This document shows, in pieces, positions 8,119 through 15,882 of a stretch of DNA of 36,211 nucleotides (the stretch's first letter is position 1; the number at the start of each line of letters is the position of its first letter). The DNA is from an uncultured Prevotellaceae bacterium (lineage in GTDB: Bacteria; Bacteroidota; Bacteroidia; Bacteroidales; Bacteroidaceae), in the NCBI GenBank assembly GCA_947168045.1, contig CAMVKN010000039.1, positions 1-36,211 of the forward strand. The letters are read 5' to 3'. The position numbers and the translations under genes are program-made. Below the pieces are notes generated by a model. The model was given only the letters and a program-made list of their open reading frames with translations, searched no databases and was not told the origin of the DNA.

Positions 8119-8646
8119 ATGACTAACTTTAAGGACCTGGCGCAACTGCGCCGTTCACACCGGAAATTCACCGGCGAAGAAATTGAAGCTGACGACGTGA
8201 GACTCATCATGCGGGCTGCACTGATGGCTCCCACCAGCAAGGGGCAGCGTGCATGGCAGTTCGTGGTGGTGGATGACAAGATGGACCTGGAAAAGCTCTC
8301 CGATGCCAAGGACATGGGTGGGCAGCTCATCAAGGGCGCTGCCATGGCCGTGGTGGTGCTGGGCGACCCCATGCAGAACGACTGCTGGGTGGAGGATGGC
8401 TCCATCGCTGCCATCAGCATGCAGTATCAGGCTGAGGAACTGGGGCTTGGCTCCTGCTGGGTACAGATGCGCGGCCGCGGCCTCAGCGACGGAACGACGG
8501 CCGACACCGTCATACGCGGCATCCTCGACATCCCTGAGAACTACAGCGTGCTCTGTGTCATCGCTTTCGGGCACAAGGCCGACGAGCGTAAGCCCCAGAA
8601 CGAGGACAAGCTGAAGTGGGAGAACGTCCACATCGGGAAGTTCTGA
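8119..8646 (+). CDS. Nitroreductase-family flavoprotein
   Basis: Small FMN-dependent NAD(P)H oxidoreductase of the nitroreductase fold (175 residues), cytoplasmic. Family marks are the N-terminal LRRSHRKFTGEEI, in which the Arg-rich stretch normally contacts the FMN phosphate, APTSKGQRAWQFVVV (FMN contact), the AISMQYQAEELGLGSCWVQ helix and the closing IAFGHKADER. The physiological substrate cannot be told; such enzymes reduce quinones, nitro compounds or enones. It has a promoter of its own and is followed by a 98-nt heptad array before the next gene on the same strand. Confidence 0.88.
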   Translation: MTNFKDLAQLRRSHRKFTGEEIEADDVRLIMRAALMAPTSKGQRAWQFVVVDDKMDLEKLSDAKDMGGQLIKGAAMAVVVLGDPMQNDCWVEDGSIAAISMQYQAEELGLGSCWVQMRGRGLSDGTTADTVIRGILDIPENYSVLCVIAFGHKADERKPQNEDKLKWENVHIGKF

Positions 8647-8648
8647 AC

Positions 8649-8746
8649 GTTAACCGTTAGCCTTTAACCGTTAACCTTTAACCGTTAACCTTTAACCGTT
8701 AACCTTTAACCTTTAACCGTTAACCTTTAACCTTTAACCAATCACC
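8649..8746. repeat. Heptanucleotide array (GTTAACC/TTTAACC type), 14 units
   Basis: Fourteen uninterrupted 7-nt units, mostly GTTAACC alternating with TTTAACC (with GTTAGCC and AATCACC variants). They run from 2 nt after the nitroreductase stop to 9 nt before the next ATG. This is the longest heptad array here and makes up nearly the whole spacer. Confidence 0.92.
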
Positions 8747-8755
8747 GTTTAATCT

Positions 8756-9535
8756 ATGAATGTTGTCTTCGTAGGTGCTGGGCGCTTGGCGACGCAGTTG
8801 GCCAAGGCGCTGCACGCCAAGGGCCACACCATCGTGGCGGTCTACAGCCGCACGCTGACCAGCGCCACGGCGTTAGCCTCTGTTGTCGGTGGTTTCCCCA
8901 CCGACAGCATCGCGGCCCTACCTCTTGAGGCCGATGCGTTCATCATTGCCGTGAAGGATGGGGCACTGCCAACGCTTGTGCCACAGCTGGCGCAGGGTAG
9001 GGCAGCACAGCCCATGTTCCACACCGCCGGCAGCATGTCCATGCAGGTGCTTAGCGGACTACGTCATCATGGCGTCATCTATCCCATGCAGACCTTCTCT
9101 AAGGAGCGTGACGTAGACTTTTCACATCTGCCTTTTTTCATTGAGGCCAACGACGACCAGGCGCTTCAAGTGGCCACCGAGCTGGCTACCTCAGTGAGCG
9201 ACAATGTACGGCAGATGAGCAGCGACGACCGCCGCTACCTGCACCTCGCCGCCGTCTTCGCCTGCAATTTCTCAAATCATTGCTACTCGCTGGCTGCCAA
9301 CATCTTGGAGCGCCACGGCGTGCCCTTCAGCGTGTTGCTGCCACTGATAGCCGAGACGTCGCAGAAGGTGCTGACCATGCACCCTCGTGAGGCGCAGACC
9401 GGCCCCGCCGTGCGCTATGATGAGAATGTCATCGCAGCCCAGATGCAGCTCTTGGATGGCCAGCCGCTCATGCAGCAGGTCTATGAAGTGATGAGCCAGA
9501 GCATCCACAGTGAGGCCACCCAGCCGCCCCAGTAG
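8756..9535 (+). CDS. Rossmann-like / DUF2520 domain protein
   Basis: Predicted NAD(P)-binding oxidoreductase-like protein of unknown reaction. The N-terminus has a dinucleotide-binding fold (VVFVGAGRLATQLAKAL, residues 3-19). The C-terminal helical half (about 115-250) resembles DUF2520, the 6-phosphogluconate-dehydrogenase-like domain, with IYPMQTFSKERDVDF and AAVFACNFSNHCYSLAA as typical segments. Length (259) is normal. It precedes kdsC and maf, an arrangement I recall from other Bacteroidales. The last codons (the TQPPQ end) and the stop lie inside a nonamer array, so the C-terminus may be set by repeat sequence. Confidence 0.8.
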   Translation: MNVVFVGAGRLATQLAKALHAKGHTIVAVYSRTLTSATALASVVGGFPTDSIAALPLEADAFIIAVKDGALPTLVPQLAQGRAAQPMFHTAGSMSMQVLSGLRHHGVIYPMQTFSKERDVDFSHLPFFIEANDDQALQVATELATSVSDNVRQMSSDDRRYLHLAAVFACNFSNHCYSLAANILERHGVPFSVLLPLIAETSQKVLTMHPREAQTGPAVRYDENVIAAQMQLLDGQPLMQQVYEVMSQSIHSEATQPPQ

Positions 9536-9599
9536 TCCCAGCTGTCTCAGTACTCCCAGCAGTCCCAGAGCTCCCAGCAGCCCCAGTCCTCCCAGAAGC
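9519..9599. repeat. Nonanucleotide array (CCCAGNNNY) at the DUF2520 3' end
   Basis: Nine 9-nt units: CCCAGCCGC, CCCAGTAGT, CCCAGCTGT, CTCAGTACT, CCCAGCAGT, CCCAGAGCT, CCCAGCAGC, CCCAGTCCT, CCCAGAAGC. The second unit provides the TAG stop of the DUF2520 gene. The same unit family is translated within rarA at 12894-13001. Confidence 0.88.
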
Positions 9600-9621
9600 C
9601 CCATAAAACTCCCTCCTCAAA

Positions 9622-10140
9622 ATGATTAACTACGATCTTCAGAAAATCCGCGCCATCATCTTCGATGTCGATGGCGTCCTCTCCTGCGAGACCATCACCA
9701 TGGGTGCCGATGGCATCCCCATGCGCACTGCGAACATCAAGGACGGCTATGCCCTGCAATTAGCCATGAAATTAGGTCTGCGCATGGCCATTATGACCGG
9801 CGCCAACGTCGAGGCTGTGCGCCACCGCTATGAGGCGCTGGGCCTTACCGATGTGTTCATCGGCTGCTCGGTGAAGATGCACACTTACGAGGCATTCCTT
9901 GAGCAGTATGGTTTGAAGGACGAGGAGGTGATGTATATGGGCGATGACATTCCTGACTTAGAGGTGATGCGCCGCGTGGGTTGCCCCGTTTGTCCTAAGG
10001 ATGCTTGTCCCGAGGTGAAGGCTGCCAGTATCTACATCAGTCATCGGCGTGGGGGCATGGGCTGTGCACGTGACGTCATTGAGCAGACTTTGCGCGCACA
10101 TGGTTTATGGCAAATGAACGCCACTGCTTTCGGGTGGTGA
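9622..10140 (+). CDS. kdsC: KdsC-type HAD phosphatase (KDO 8-phosphate phosphatase)
   Basis: HAD phosphatase of the KdsC subfamily, which hydrolyses 3-deoxy-D-manno-octulosonate 8-phosphate on the way to lipopolysaccharide KDO. The protein is 172 residues, cap-less as expected. Motif I is FDVDGVL (D15 and D17), motif II the Thr of IMTG (T59), motif III the Lys of SVKMHTY, and motif IV GDDIPDLEVM (from 107). The tail RRGGMGCARDVIEQ is typical of KdsC. It sits between the DUF2520 gene and maf, with a small lipoprotein gene interposed before maf. A few HAD relatives act on other sugar phosphates, but the subfamily call is good. Confidence 0.88.
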   Translation: MINYDLQKIRAIIFDVDGVLSCETITMGADGIPMRTANIKDGYALQLAMKLGLRMAIMTGANVEAVRHRYEALGLTDVFIGCSVKMHTYEAFLEQYGLKDEEVMYMGDDIPDLEVMRRVGCPVCPKDACPEVKAASIYISHRRGGMGCARDVIEQTLRAHGLWQMNATAFGW

Positions 10141-10215
10141 CTTAGTGGCTCAAGTTACAAAAATGACACATAAACTTTGTAAAGGAAAAAGCAATTACTA
10201 AAAAATCAATGTATT

Positions 10216-10683
10216 ATGAAAAAGTTTTATTTGTTAATTACAGTAGTTGTAATGAGCATCGCAGTGATGTCATGCGATAAGGATGACGATGAATCTCAGC
10301 CGCAAACAGGAATCGTGGGCAGATGGCAGAGACAAAGTGAACATAGAGTGAATGGTCAGATTGAATATTCTCAAAGTATAAGTTACATGACATTCAATGA
10401 GGATGGTTCTTGTACTCATGAAGGGTCTGATGGAACAACATTCAAATATGACAAATACACCGTAGAGGAGTATGATTCTATAAAGCATCCCCGTTCGCAC
10501 TATTCAAAACACATAAAAGATTACCCGCTTTTCTTGACACTTTATTACCATGATACCATCCCCCTGAATTCGTACTACATGAAAGTAGTAGATAATGACG
10601 TGATGTTTCTTCATCAATACTTCGATCCAGAGGTAATGCTTTTTACGAGTCCCGGGACTTACAGGCTGATGAGGTGTAAATAA
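10216..10683 (+). CDS. Small AT-rich lipoprotein of unknown function
   Basis: A 155-residue protein with a lipoprotein signal (MKKFYLLITV... VMSC, lipid-bearing C20) followed by an acidic Lys/Asp/Glu stretch of the kind associated with surface lipoprotein export in Bacteroidetes. The mature part (GIVGRWQRQSEH, then YMTFNEDGSCT) resembles the short lipocalin-like domains common in these bacteria: a GxW near the start, then repeated strands. I cannot assign a function. The coding sequence is visibly more AT-rich and uses different codons from its neighbours kdsC and maf, and it splits that pair, suggesting later insertion. A TAn3TTTG-like sequence lies upstream, a poor promoter match. Confidence 0.75.
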   Translation: MKKFYLLITVVVMSIAVMSCDKDDDESQPQTGIVGRWQRQSEHRVNGQIEYSQSISYMTFNEDGSCTHEGSDGTTFKYDKYTVEEYDSIKHPRSHYSKHIKDYPLFLTLYYHDTIPLNSYYMKVVDNDVMFLHQYFDPEVMLFTSPGTYRLMRCK

Positions 10684-10712
10684 GGTCACTGGGTTCGTTA
10701 GTATATTAAGTG

Positions 10713-11288
10713 ATGAGAAGACAAACATACCGCATCATTTTGGCCAGCAATTCGCCGCGACGCCGTGAGCTGCTGGCTGGTCTTGGCCTCGATTTCGAGG
10801 TACGCATCCTGCCCGGCATTGACGAGAGCTATCCGCCGACGCTGCCTGTGGAGCAGATAGCTGAACACATCGCTGCGAAGAAGGCCGATGCCTATCGTGA
10901 GCAGATGAGCGCCGATGAACTTATCATCACTGCCGACACCATCGTGGTGGCTGCCGGTGAAGTGATGGGCAAACCACACGACGCCGCTGATGCACGCCGC
11001 ATGCTGCATGCACTGAGCAACCGCACGCACCAGGTGATAACAGGTGTATGCCTGACCACCCAACACATGCAGAAGCGCTTCTCGGTGACTACTGATGTCA
11101 CTTTCAAAGCGCTTACAGATAAGGAAATAGATTATTACATAGCTACCTATCGTCCCTATGACAAGGCTGGCGCGTATGGCATACAGGAGTGGATAGGCTA
11201 TATCGGCGTGACCGGCCTCAACGGCAGCTACTTCAATGTCATGGGGCTGCCCGTACAGCGTATCTACACCGAGCTGGACAAGATGTAA
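10713..11288 (+). CDS. maf: Maf-type nucleoside triphosphate pyrophosphatase
   Basis: Maf-family house-cleaning pyrophosphatase, hydrolysing dTTP/UTP or modified nucleotides to monophosphates in the cytoplasm. I start at ATG 10713 rather than the GTG one codon earlier. The signatures are ILASNSPRRRELL near the N-terminus, VEQIAEHIAAKKADAY, the catalytic-Asp segment IITADTIVV, GKPHDAADARRML, and the closing YDKAGAYGIQEWIGYIGVTGLNGSYFN region typical of the family. Length (191) is normal. The next gene is convergent, and a hairpin lies directly after the stop. Specificity among Maf subfamilies (dTTP/UTP versus m7GTP) is inferred only. Confidence 0.92.
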   Translation: MRRQTYRIILASNSPRRRELLAGLGLDFEVRILPGIDESYPPTLPVEQIAEHIAAKKADAYREQMSADELIITADTIVVAAGEVMGKPHDAADARRMLHALSNRTHQVITGVCLTTQHMQKRFSVTTDVTFKALTDKEIDYYIATYRPYDKAGAYGIQEWIGYIGVTGLNGSYFNVMGLPVQRIYTELDKM

Positions 11289-11290
11289 GT

Positions 11291-11318
11291 CTGCCCCCGC
11301 TCAAAGGAGCGAGGGCAG
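11291..11318. terminator. Hairpin between convergent genes, probable bidirectional terminator
   Basis: CTGCCCCCGCTC (11291-11302) and GAGCGAGGGCAG (11307-11318) form a 12-bp stem with one internal mismatch and an AAAG loop, placed between maf and the convergent gene's stop. Neither side has a strong U-run, so termination is inferred from position. Confidence 0.55.
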
Positions 11319-11324
11319 CCATAC

Positions 11325-12131
11325 TTATTCCTCCTCGTAGTCGGCAAGGCCTTCAGCCTCCTCGTCGGGGTCGGCGGCACCCAGGTCCATCATCGTGCTG
11401 TAGTTGTCCTCGGTAATGTCGTCGTCGTTAGGCTCATCAATCTCAATATCGTCCTCGTCGGGCTTGTTGAATGTGTCCTCAATCTCCACATCCTCATCCT
11501 CGTTCTCCTCGTCGCTATTGTAGGTGTTGAACTTCATGCGGGGCTTCTCAGCCTCGGGCTTCATCTTGGCGAAGATGGCCTCCACCCATGACCCTTTGGA
11601 CACCTCCAGGACGTCGAAGCCGTCAGCCACCTTCTTCTCATACAGGCCACCCTTCTTGTGCAGGCGGTCCTTGGGCAGAGTGGTGGTGGAGATGTCGAAG
11701 CCACTCTCAATGATGTCCTTGATGCTCTGCGACAGCGAGTCCCAGCCACCGCCGAAGTTACGGTCGAGCACCTCGACAAGCTTAGCTGCCGTGATGTGGC
11801 GGATGTTCTCGTAGGTCAGGTCAGTGACACGGCTGATGGGGCGTTTCTTGATGGCCCACGTCACCTTCTGGTTGTCATCCAGCTTCACCTGTCCAACCTT
11901 ATAGCCCAGGTTCTCGTATTTCTGAATGACCAGCTTTGAGTCGGTGTTAATCTCCTCGACGGTAAAGGCTGAGCGGATGATGTCGACATAGTGCCGCAGG
12001 TTTTCTTTCACCTCGGCATCCTTCTCAGCGTTCTCGCACAGGCGGAAGATGTCGTTTTCCTGTATGTCCCAGACGCTGCTCTTGGTGAGGGTTTTTAACG
12101 TAATTGCTTTTTTCTCTGATGCTTGACTCAT
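11325..12131 (-). CDS. Conserved-looking protein with acidic C-terminal tail, function unknown
   Basis: A 268-residue cytoplasmic protein (no signal peptide or membrane segment) that I do not recognise. The first two-thirds (about 1-195) look folded and helical, with KTLTKSSVWDIQENDIF near the start, a repeated-looking ITAAKLVEVLDRNFGGGWDSLSQSIKDIIESGFD segment and a basic patch around KKRPISR. The last 65-70 residues are mostly Asp and Glu and should be disordered. Such tails occur in proteins that contact nucleic-acid-binding partners or act like RNA polymerase delta-type factors, but this is only analogy. It has a good promoter and is transcribed divergently from rarA, with only 133 nt between them. 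Confidence 0.7.
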   Translation of the reverse strand: MSQASEKKAITLKTLTKSSVWDIQENDIFRLCENAEKDAEVKENLRHYVDIIRSAFTVEEINTDSKLVIQKYENLGYKVGQVKLDDNQKVTWAIKKRPISRVTDLTYENIRHITAAKLVEVLDRNFGGGWDSLSQSIKDIIESGFDISTTTLPKDRLHKKGGLYEKKVADGFDVLEVSKGSWVEAIFAKMKPEAEKPRMKFNTYNSDEENEDEDVEIEDTFNKPDEDDIEIDEPNDDDITEDNYSTMMDLGAADPDEEAEGLADYEEE

Positions 12132-12162
12132 AAAAGTGTTTTATTTCCTTAATTTATGGCTG

Positions 12163-12193
12163 CAAAAATAAGCACTTTATTTCTTATTTACAA
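12163..12193 (-). promoter_or_regulatory. Promoter of the acidic-tail gene
   Basis: On the minus strand TTG (12191-12193) is followed after 20 nt by TATTTTTG (12163-12170), fitting TTG-N20-TAnnTTTG, 31 nt upstream of the ATG. Confidence 0.6.
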
Positions 12194-12212
12194 GTTTTTT
12201 ACCAATTATTTT

Positions 12213-12243
12213 TTTGCTGATTAACCGAAATGTACTATCTTTG
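12213..12243 (+). promoter_or_regulatory. Promoter of rarA
   Basis: TTTG (12213-12216), a 19-nt gap, then TATCTTTG (12236-12243): an excellent match to the Bacteroidetes consensus, 21 nt before the rarA ATG. The -33 elements of this promoter and the divergent one lie about 20 nt apart. Confidence 0.8.
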
Positions 12244-12264
12244 CCGTAAAAAAGCAGGAAAAGC

Positions 12265-13647
12265 ATGTCACAACCATTAGCTGAGAGGCTTCGCCCGACG
12301 ACACTCGACGATTATATTGGGCAGAAGCACCTTGTGGGCGACGGAGCGGTACTCCGCCGGATGATAGAGTCAGGCCGCATCTCGTCGTTCATCCTGTGGG
12401 GACCGCCGGGCGTGGGCAAGACAACGCTGGCACAGATTATCGCACGTCGTTTAGACACACCCTTCTATACACTGAGTGCCGTGACCAGTGGCGTGAAGGA
12501 TGTGCGCGATGTGATAGAGAGGGCGCAGAAGGGCCGCTTCTTCAACTCAGCGTCGCCCATACTGTTCATCGACGAGATACACCGTTTCTCCAAGTCGCAG
12601 CAGGACTCGCTTCTTGGTGCCGTTGAGCGTGGCATCGTCACCCTCATTGGCGCCACGACGGAGAACCCGTCTTTCGAGGTCATTCGTCCGTTGCTGTCGC
12701 GCTGTCAGATTTATGTGTTGCAGCCCCTGGAGAAGGACGACCTGCTGGAGCTGCTCCACAGGGCCATCACCACTGACGTGGAGCTGCGCCAGAAGAACAT
12801 CGTGTTGAAGGAGACGGGTGCCCTGCTGCGTTACAGCGGCGGTGATGCCCGCAAGCTGCTGAACATTCTGGACCTTGTGGTTTCCAATTCCCTCCCAGTC
12901 CCCCCAGCAGTCCCAGTCGCCCCAGAATCCTCAGTCGCCCCAGAATCCTCAGTTGTCCCAGTAGTCTCAGAGGTCTCAGAGGTCCCAGAAGCCCCAGCCG
13001 CCCCAGCCTTTGTCATCACCGACGAGCTGGTGGAGTCGTGCTTGCAGCAGAATCCCCTGGCCTACGACAAGGATGGCGAGATGCACTACGACATCATCTC
13101 GGCCTTCATCAAGAGCATCCGCGGTAGCGACCCCGATGCGGCCCTCTACTGGATGGCGCGCATGATTGAGGGTGGCGAGGACCCGCAGTTCATTGCCCGT
13201 CGCATGGTCATCAGTGCCAGCGAAGACATTGGTCTGGCCAACCCCAACGCCCTGTTGCTGGCCAATGCCGCCTTTGACACGGTGATGAAGATTGGGTGGC
13301 CCGAGGCTCGTATTGCCTTGGCGGAGTGCTGCGTCTACCTGGCCACTTCGCCGAAGAGCAACTCGGCCTATCTGGGCATTGACGAAGCCTTGGCCAATGT
13401 CCGCCAGACGGGCAACCTGCCCGTGCCGTTGCACCTGCGCAATGCGCCGACAAAGCTGATGAAGCAGTTAGGCTACAGCGACGGCTACAAATATCCGCAC
13501 GATTTCCCCGGCCACTTCACCCAGCAGCAGTACATGCCAGATGACCTTGTCAGCCAGCGTTTCTGGCATGCCCAGCACTCGCCAGCAGAGCAGAAGCTCT
13601 ACGAGCGGATGCTGAACTGTTGGGGCGACCGTTACAAGGAAGACTGA
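12265..13647 (+). CDS. rarA: Replication-associated recombination protein RarA (MgsA), with repeat-encoded insert
   Basis: AAA+ ATPase of the clamp-loader/WRNIP1 family that acts at stalled replication forks. Walker A is GPPGVGKT (46-53) and Walker B ILFIDEIH (99-106); sensor-1 IGATTENPSF (128-137) and the SGGDARKLLN sensor-2 region (191-200) are intact. The C-terminal tetramerisation domain is recognisable from AYDKDGEMHYD through DFPGHF. Between them, about residues 209-248 are a Pro/Val/Ala/Glu/Ser-rich stretch built from 9-nt units (VAPESS-like blocks), placed where the family normally has a short linker to the helical domain. The frame stays open, so the enzyme is probably functional with a longer, disordered linker. 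Its 3' end overlaps the pectate lyase gene tail-to-tail by 16 nt. Confidence 0.93.
   Translation: MSQPLAERLRPTTLDDYIGQKHLVGDGAVLRRMIESGRISSFILWGPPGVGKTTLAQIIARRLDTPFYTLSAVTSGVKDVRDVIERAQKGRFFNSASPILFIDEIHRFSKSQQDSLLGAVERGIVTLIGATTENPSFEVIRPLLSRCQIYVLQPLEKDDLLELLHRAITTDVELRQKNIVLKETGALLRYSGGDARKLLNILDLVVSNSLPVPPAVPVAPESSVAPESSVVPVVSEVSEVPEAPAAPAFVITDELVESCLQQNPLAYDKDGEMHYDIISAFIKSIRGSDPDAALYWMARMIEGGEDPQFIARRMVISASEDIGLANPNALLLANAAFDTVMKIGWPEARIALAECCVYLATSPKSNSAYLGIDEALANVRQTGNLPVPLHLRNAPTKLMKQLGYSDGYKYPHDFPGHFTQQQYMPDDLVSQRFWHAQHSPAEQKLYERMLNCWGDRYKED
12894..13001. repeat. Nonanucleotide array (CYCAGNNNY) translated inside rarA
   Basis: Twelve 9-nt units, beginning CCCAGTCCC, CCCAGCAGT, CCCAGTCGC, CCCAGAATC, CTCAGTCGC and ending CCCAGAAGC, CCCAGCCGC, plus a partial thirteenth. 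As 9 nt is three codons, every unit adds three residues without frame change. The same family ends the DUF2520 gene (9519-9599). Confidence 0.9.
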
Positions 13648-15713
13648 CTGATGACCGTCTTCCGTCCGTCAATGATGTAGATGCCTTTTGTGGGCGATGT
13701 TACGCGGCGACCGTCCAGGGTATAGATGCCGTTGGAAGAACGGCCCTCAGTCTTGGAGTCGTTGATGGAGATGATGCCTGTCAGCTGACTGACGTGTAGC
13801 GTCAGAAGAAAGCAGGCTTGGCTTCCTTTCGGCGTGAAGGTAAAGGTGTCACTGAAAGGTTCGTCAAACTTAATGCTGTGCGTGATGGTGCTGGGCGAAG
13901 CATCGCGCGCAGGAAAAGTGTAGGCGTCGGCATCGTAGGTGGTGCCGTTGACTTCGCTCAGATAGCAGCTTCCTCCATCGGCATTGGCGTAGCCATAGAA
14001 GTCGACACTTGAGAATTTCACCCCTGCAGGCAGGGCAAGTTTGTATTGGCGGTTGGCCGAATACTTGATGGTGGCATAGCTGCCCGTGGAGGGGGCGCCC
14101 GTTTGGTTCATCTTGAAGCCGCCAGAGAAAGTCCAGTCGCCGTTGGATGTCTGGCCACTGATGTCGAAGGCGCTATACTGCGACTCACCATAGTTGATGA
14201 TCTTGCCTTGTGCCTCGCCACCCTCGTTCTGTGCGGCAGTGATGTCGGCCACGAGCGAGTTGAGGTAGACCTCCAGGTTGGTATATCCCTCGTCGTTGAG
14301 CACATTGCCGTCGGCAGCGCTCTTCGGATTCAGACCGTGAGCCTCCTCCCATTCGTCAGGCATGCCGTCGTTGTCGCTGTCGGTGGGGGCCTCAGTGCTG
14401 TTCAGCGTAGGCCAGGCGTTCCAGTCGCTACCTGCATTGTAGGGCTTGTTGTCATCCTGTGTGTTGATGAAGCCCTTGTCGAGGCCTGTTCCAGTGTGTG
14501 AGGCCAGGCTGTTGCGCGTGTCGCCGACAATCATCTCGTCGAAGCTGTCGCGGCTCTTCGAGCAGCCTGCATAATCGAGCACCCGCTGATAGGCTATGTC
14601 GGCCGTGTGGGTGGTGGTGTAGATGAACGGTATGGGCTCGGTGAGCTTGATGCTGTCGCGTGTGGCCTGCGTCCAGGTGCCGTCGCAGTCGCTGGCGTTC
14701 ACCTGGTCGATGATGCCGACGGTCCAGTTGTTGGCTGTGACGTCGCTGTACTTCGAGTTCTTGTTGCCCGTCACATAGTACTTGCCCCAGAGGTGGAGTG
14801 CTGGTGCGTAGGCGGGATAATCGGCCACGTACTCGTTGGTGCGTATGCCGATGCCGGCGATGCGCTTGCCTTTCTTGTCGGTGGGCGAGCCGGGGCCAGG
14901 CTTGTAGTAGTTGTTGACGATGTTCACCGTCATGCCCTCGCCGCCGTAGCAGCCGTTGCCACCGAAGTTATAGATGACGTTGTTGCGCATGTCCATGCGC
15001 TCGTCTAACTGCGTAGTAGGCCGCGGGCCGAGGCGTGGTGTGCGGCTGGTGTGGTGGGCAATGAGGTTGTGGTGGAACGACGCACCGCTGCCGCCCCAGT
15101 TGCCGCCATAGCCATGCGACCCCTTGCTGTGGCCGCTGTTGACCAGGCTCTGGGCCACGAGGCACCACTGCACTGTGGTATTCTTGTTGCCTAAGACCGA
15201 GAGGCACTCGTCGATGCTCCACGACACTGAGCAGTGGTCGATGATCCAGTCCTGCTTGTCGAAGCCACCGAAGCCGTCCCAACCGTCAGCGCCGTCTTTC
15301 TTCACGTTCTTGTTGCCCAAGCGGAAACGCATGTAGCGCACAATGACGTTGTTGCCGCTGATGTTGACAGGATAGTCGGCCACGCAGATGCCATCGCCGG
15401 GAGCCGTCTGCCCGGCAATGGTGGTGTTGCTGGGGATGGAGAGTGCCGACTGCAGGTGGATGGTGCCACTGACGTCGAAGATGATGGTTTTGGCACCAGT
15501 CTGCTGTAGGCACCAGCGCAGCGACTGGTAGCCGCTGTCCTTAAGGTTCTTCACGTGCAGCACCTTGCCGCCGCGACCGCCCGTGACGTAGCGTCCAAAG
15601 CCCTCGGCACCAGGGAAGGCGGGTGTCTGCTCCTGCTGCTGGGCCACGGCGCTGAGGCTCAGGGCAAGCAACGGTAGGGTGATGAGGAGTCTTGCTTTAG
15701 TAGTCATTTTCAT
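13632..15713 (-). CDS. Secreted pectate lyase, PL1-like, with C-terminal sorting-type tail
   Basis: Predicted polysaccharide lyase cleaving homogalacturonan by Ca2+-dependent beta-elimination outside the cell. Signal peptide about 1-24 (SAVA-Q). The right-handed beta-helix opens with AFPGAEGFGRYVTGGRGG (32-49) and continues through IIFDVSGTIHL (77-87), IVRYMRFRLG (124-133), IDHCSVSWSIDECLSV (158-173) and RTPRLGPR (224-231), which fit the PL1 pectate lyase pattern. A Ca-binding DSDNDGMPDEWEEAHGLNP motif (445-463) links to a beta-sandwich-like region (about 495-640). The last 45 residues (GIYTLDGRRV, KGIYIIDGRK) resemble short C-terminal sorting or anchoring tails, also present in the 591-residue neighbour. 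Length 693. It has its own promoter; its context next to a SusCD locus supports pectin use. Confidence 0.87.
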   Translation of the reverse strand: MKMTTKARLLITLPLLALSLSAVAQQQEQTPAFPGAEGFGRYVTGGRGGKVLHVKNLKDSGYQSLRWCLQQTGAKTIIFDVSGTIHLQSALSIPSNTTIAGQTAPGDGICVADYPVNISGNNVIVRYMRFRLGNKNVKKDGADGWDGFGGFDKQDWIIDHCSVSWSIDECLSVLGNKNTTVQWCLVAQSLVNSGHSKGSHGYGGNWGGSGASFHHNLIAHHTSRTPRLGPRPTTQLDERMDMRNNVIYNFGGNGCYGGEGMTVNIVNNYYKPGPGSPTDKKGKRIAGIGIRTNEYVADYPAYAPALHLWGKYYVTGNKNSKYSDVTANNWTVGIIDQVNASDCDGTWTQATRDSIKLTEPIPFIYTTTHTADIAYQRVLDYAGCSKSRDSFDEMIVGDTRNSLASHTGTGLDKGFINTQDDNKPYNAGSDWNAWPTLNSTEAPTDSDNDGMPDEWEEAHGLNPKSAADGNVLNDEGYTNLEVYLNSLVADITAAQNEGGEAQGKIINYGESQYSAFDISGQTSNGDWTFSGGFKMNQTGAPSTGSYATIKYSANRQYKLALPAGVKFSSVDFYGYANADGGSCYLSEVNGTTYDADAYTFPARDASPSTITHSIKFDEPFSDTFTFTPKGSQACFLLTLHVSQLTGIISINDSKTEGRSSNGIYTLDGRRVTSPTKGIYIIDGRKTVISQSSL

Positions 15714-15765
15714 TTAATAGTTAGTTGTTTCGTTCGATGATACTTGCATGTTCTTTTTACTGTTG

Positions 15766-15797
15766 CAAAGTTACGAACATTTTTCCATACGGCCAAA
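15766..15797 (-). promoter_or_regulatory. Promoter of the pectate lyase gene
   Basis: Minus strand: TTTG (15794-15797), a 20-nt gap, then TAACTTTG (15766-15773), about 52 nt upstream of the ATG. Confidence 0.72.
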
Positions 15798-15806
15798 TAA
15801 ATGGAT

Positions 15807-15848
15807 AAAAAAAGGGCGGACGCCTGCCCTTATGCAGTGTCCGCCCTT
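15807..15848 (-). terminator. Rho-independent terminator of the 591-residue secreted protein gene
   Basis: AAGGGCGGAC (15812-15821) pairs perfectly with GTCCGCCCTT (15839-15848); on the minus strand the stem is followed by a run of seven Ts (A-run 15807-15813). It lies 35 nt after the stop of the 15883-17658 gene and separates it from the pectate lyase promoter. Confidence 0.82.
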
Positions 15849-15882
15849 GCTTGGGTTGATGTTTGGTCGTCAGACCATTGGC

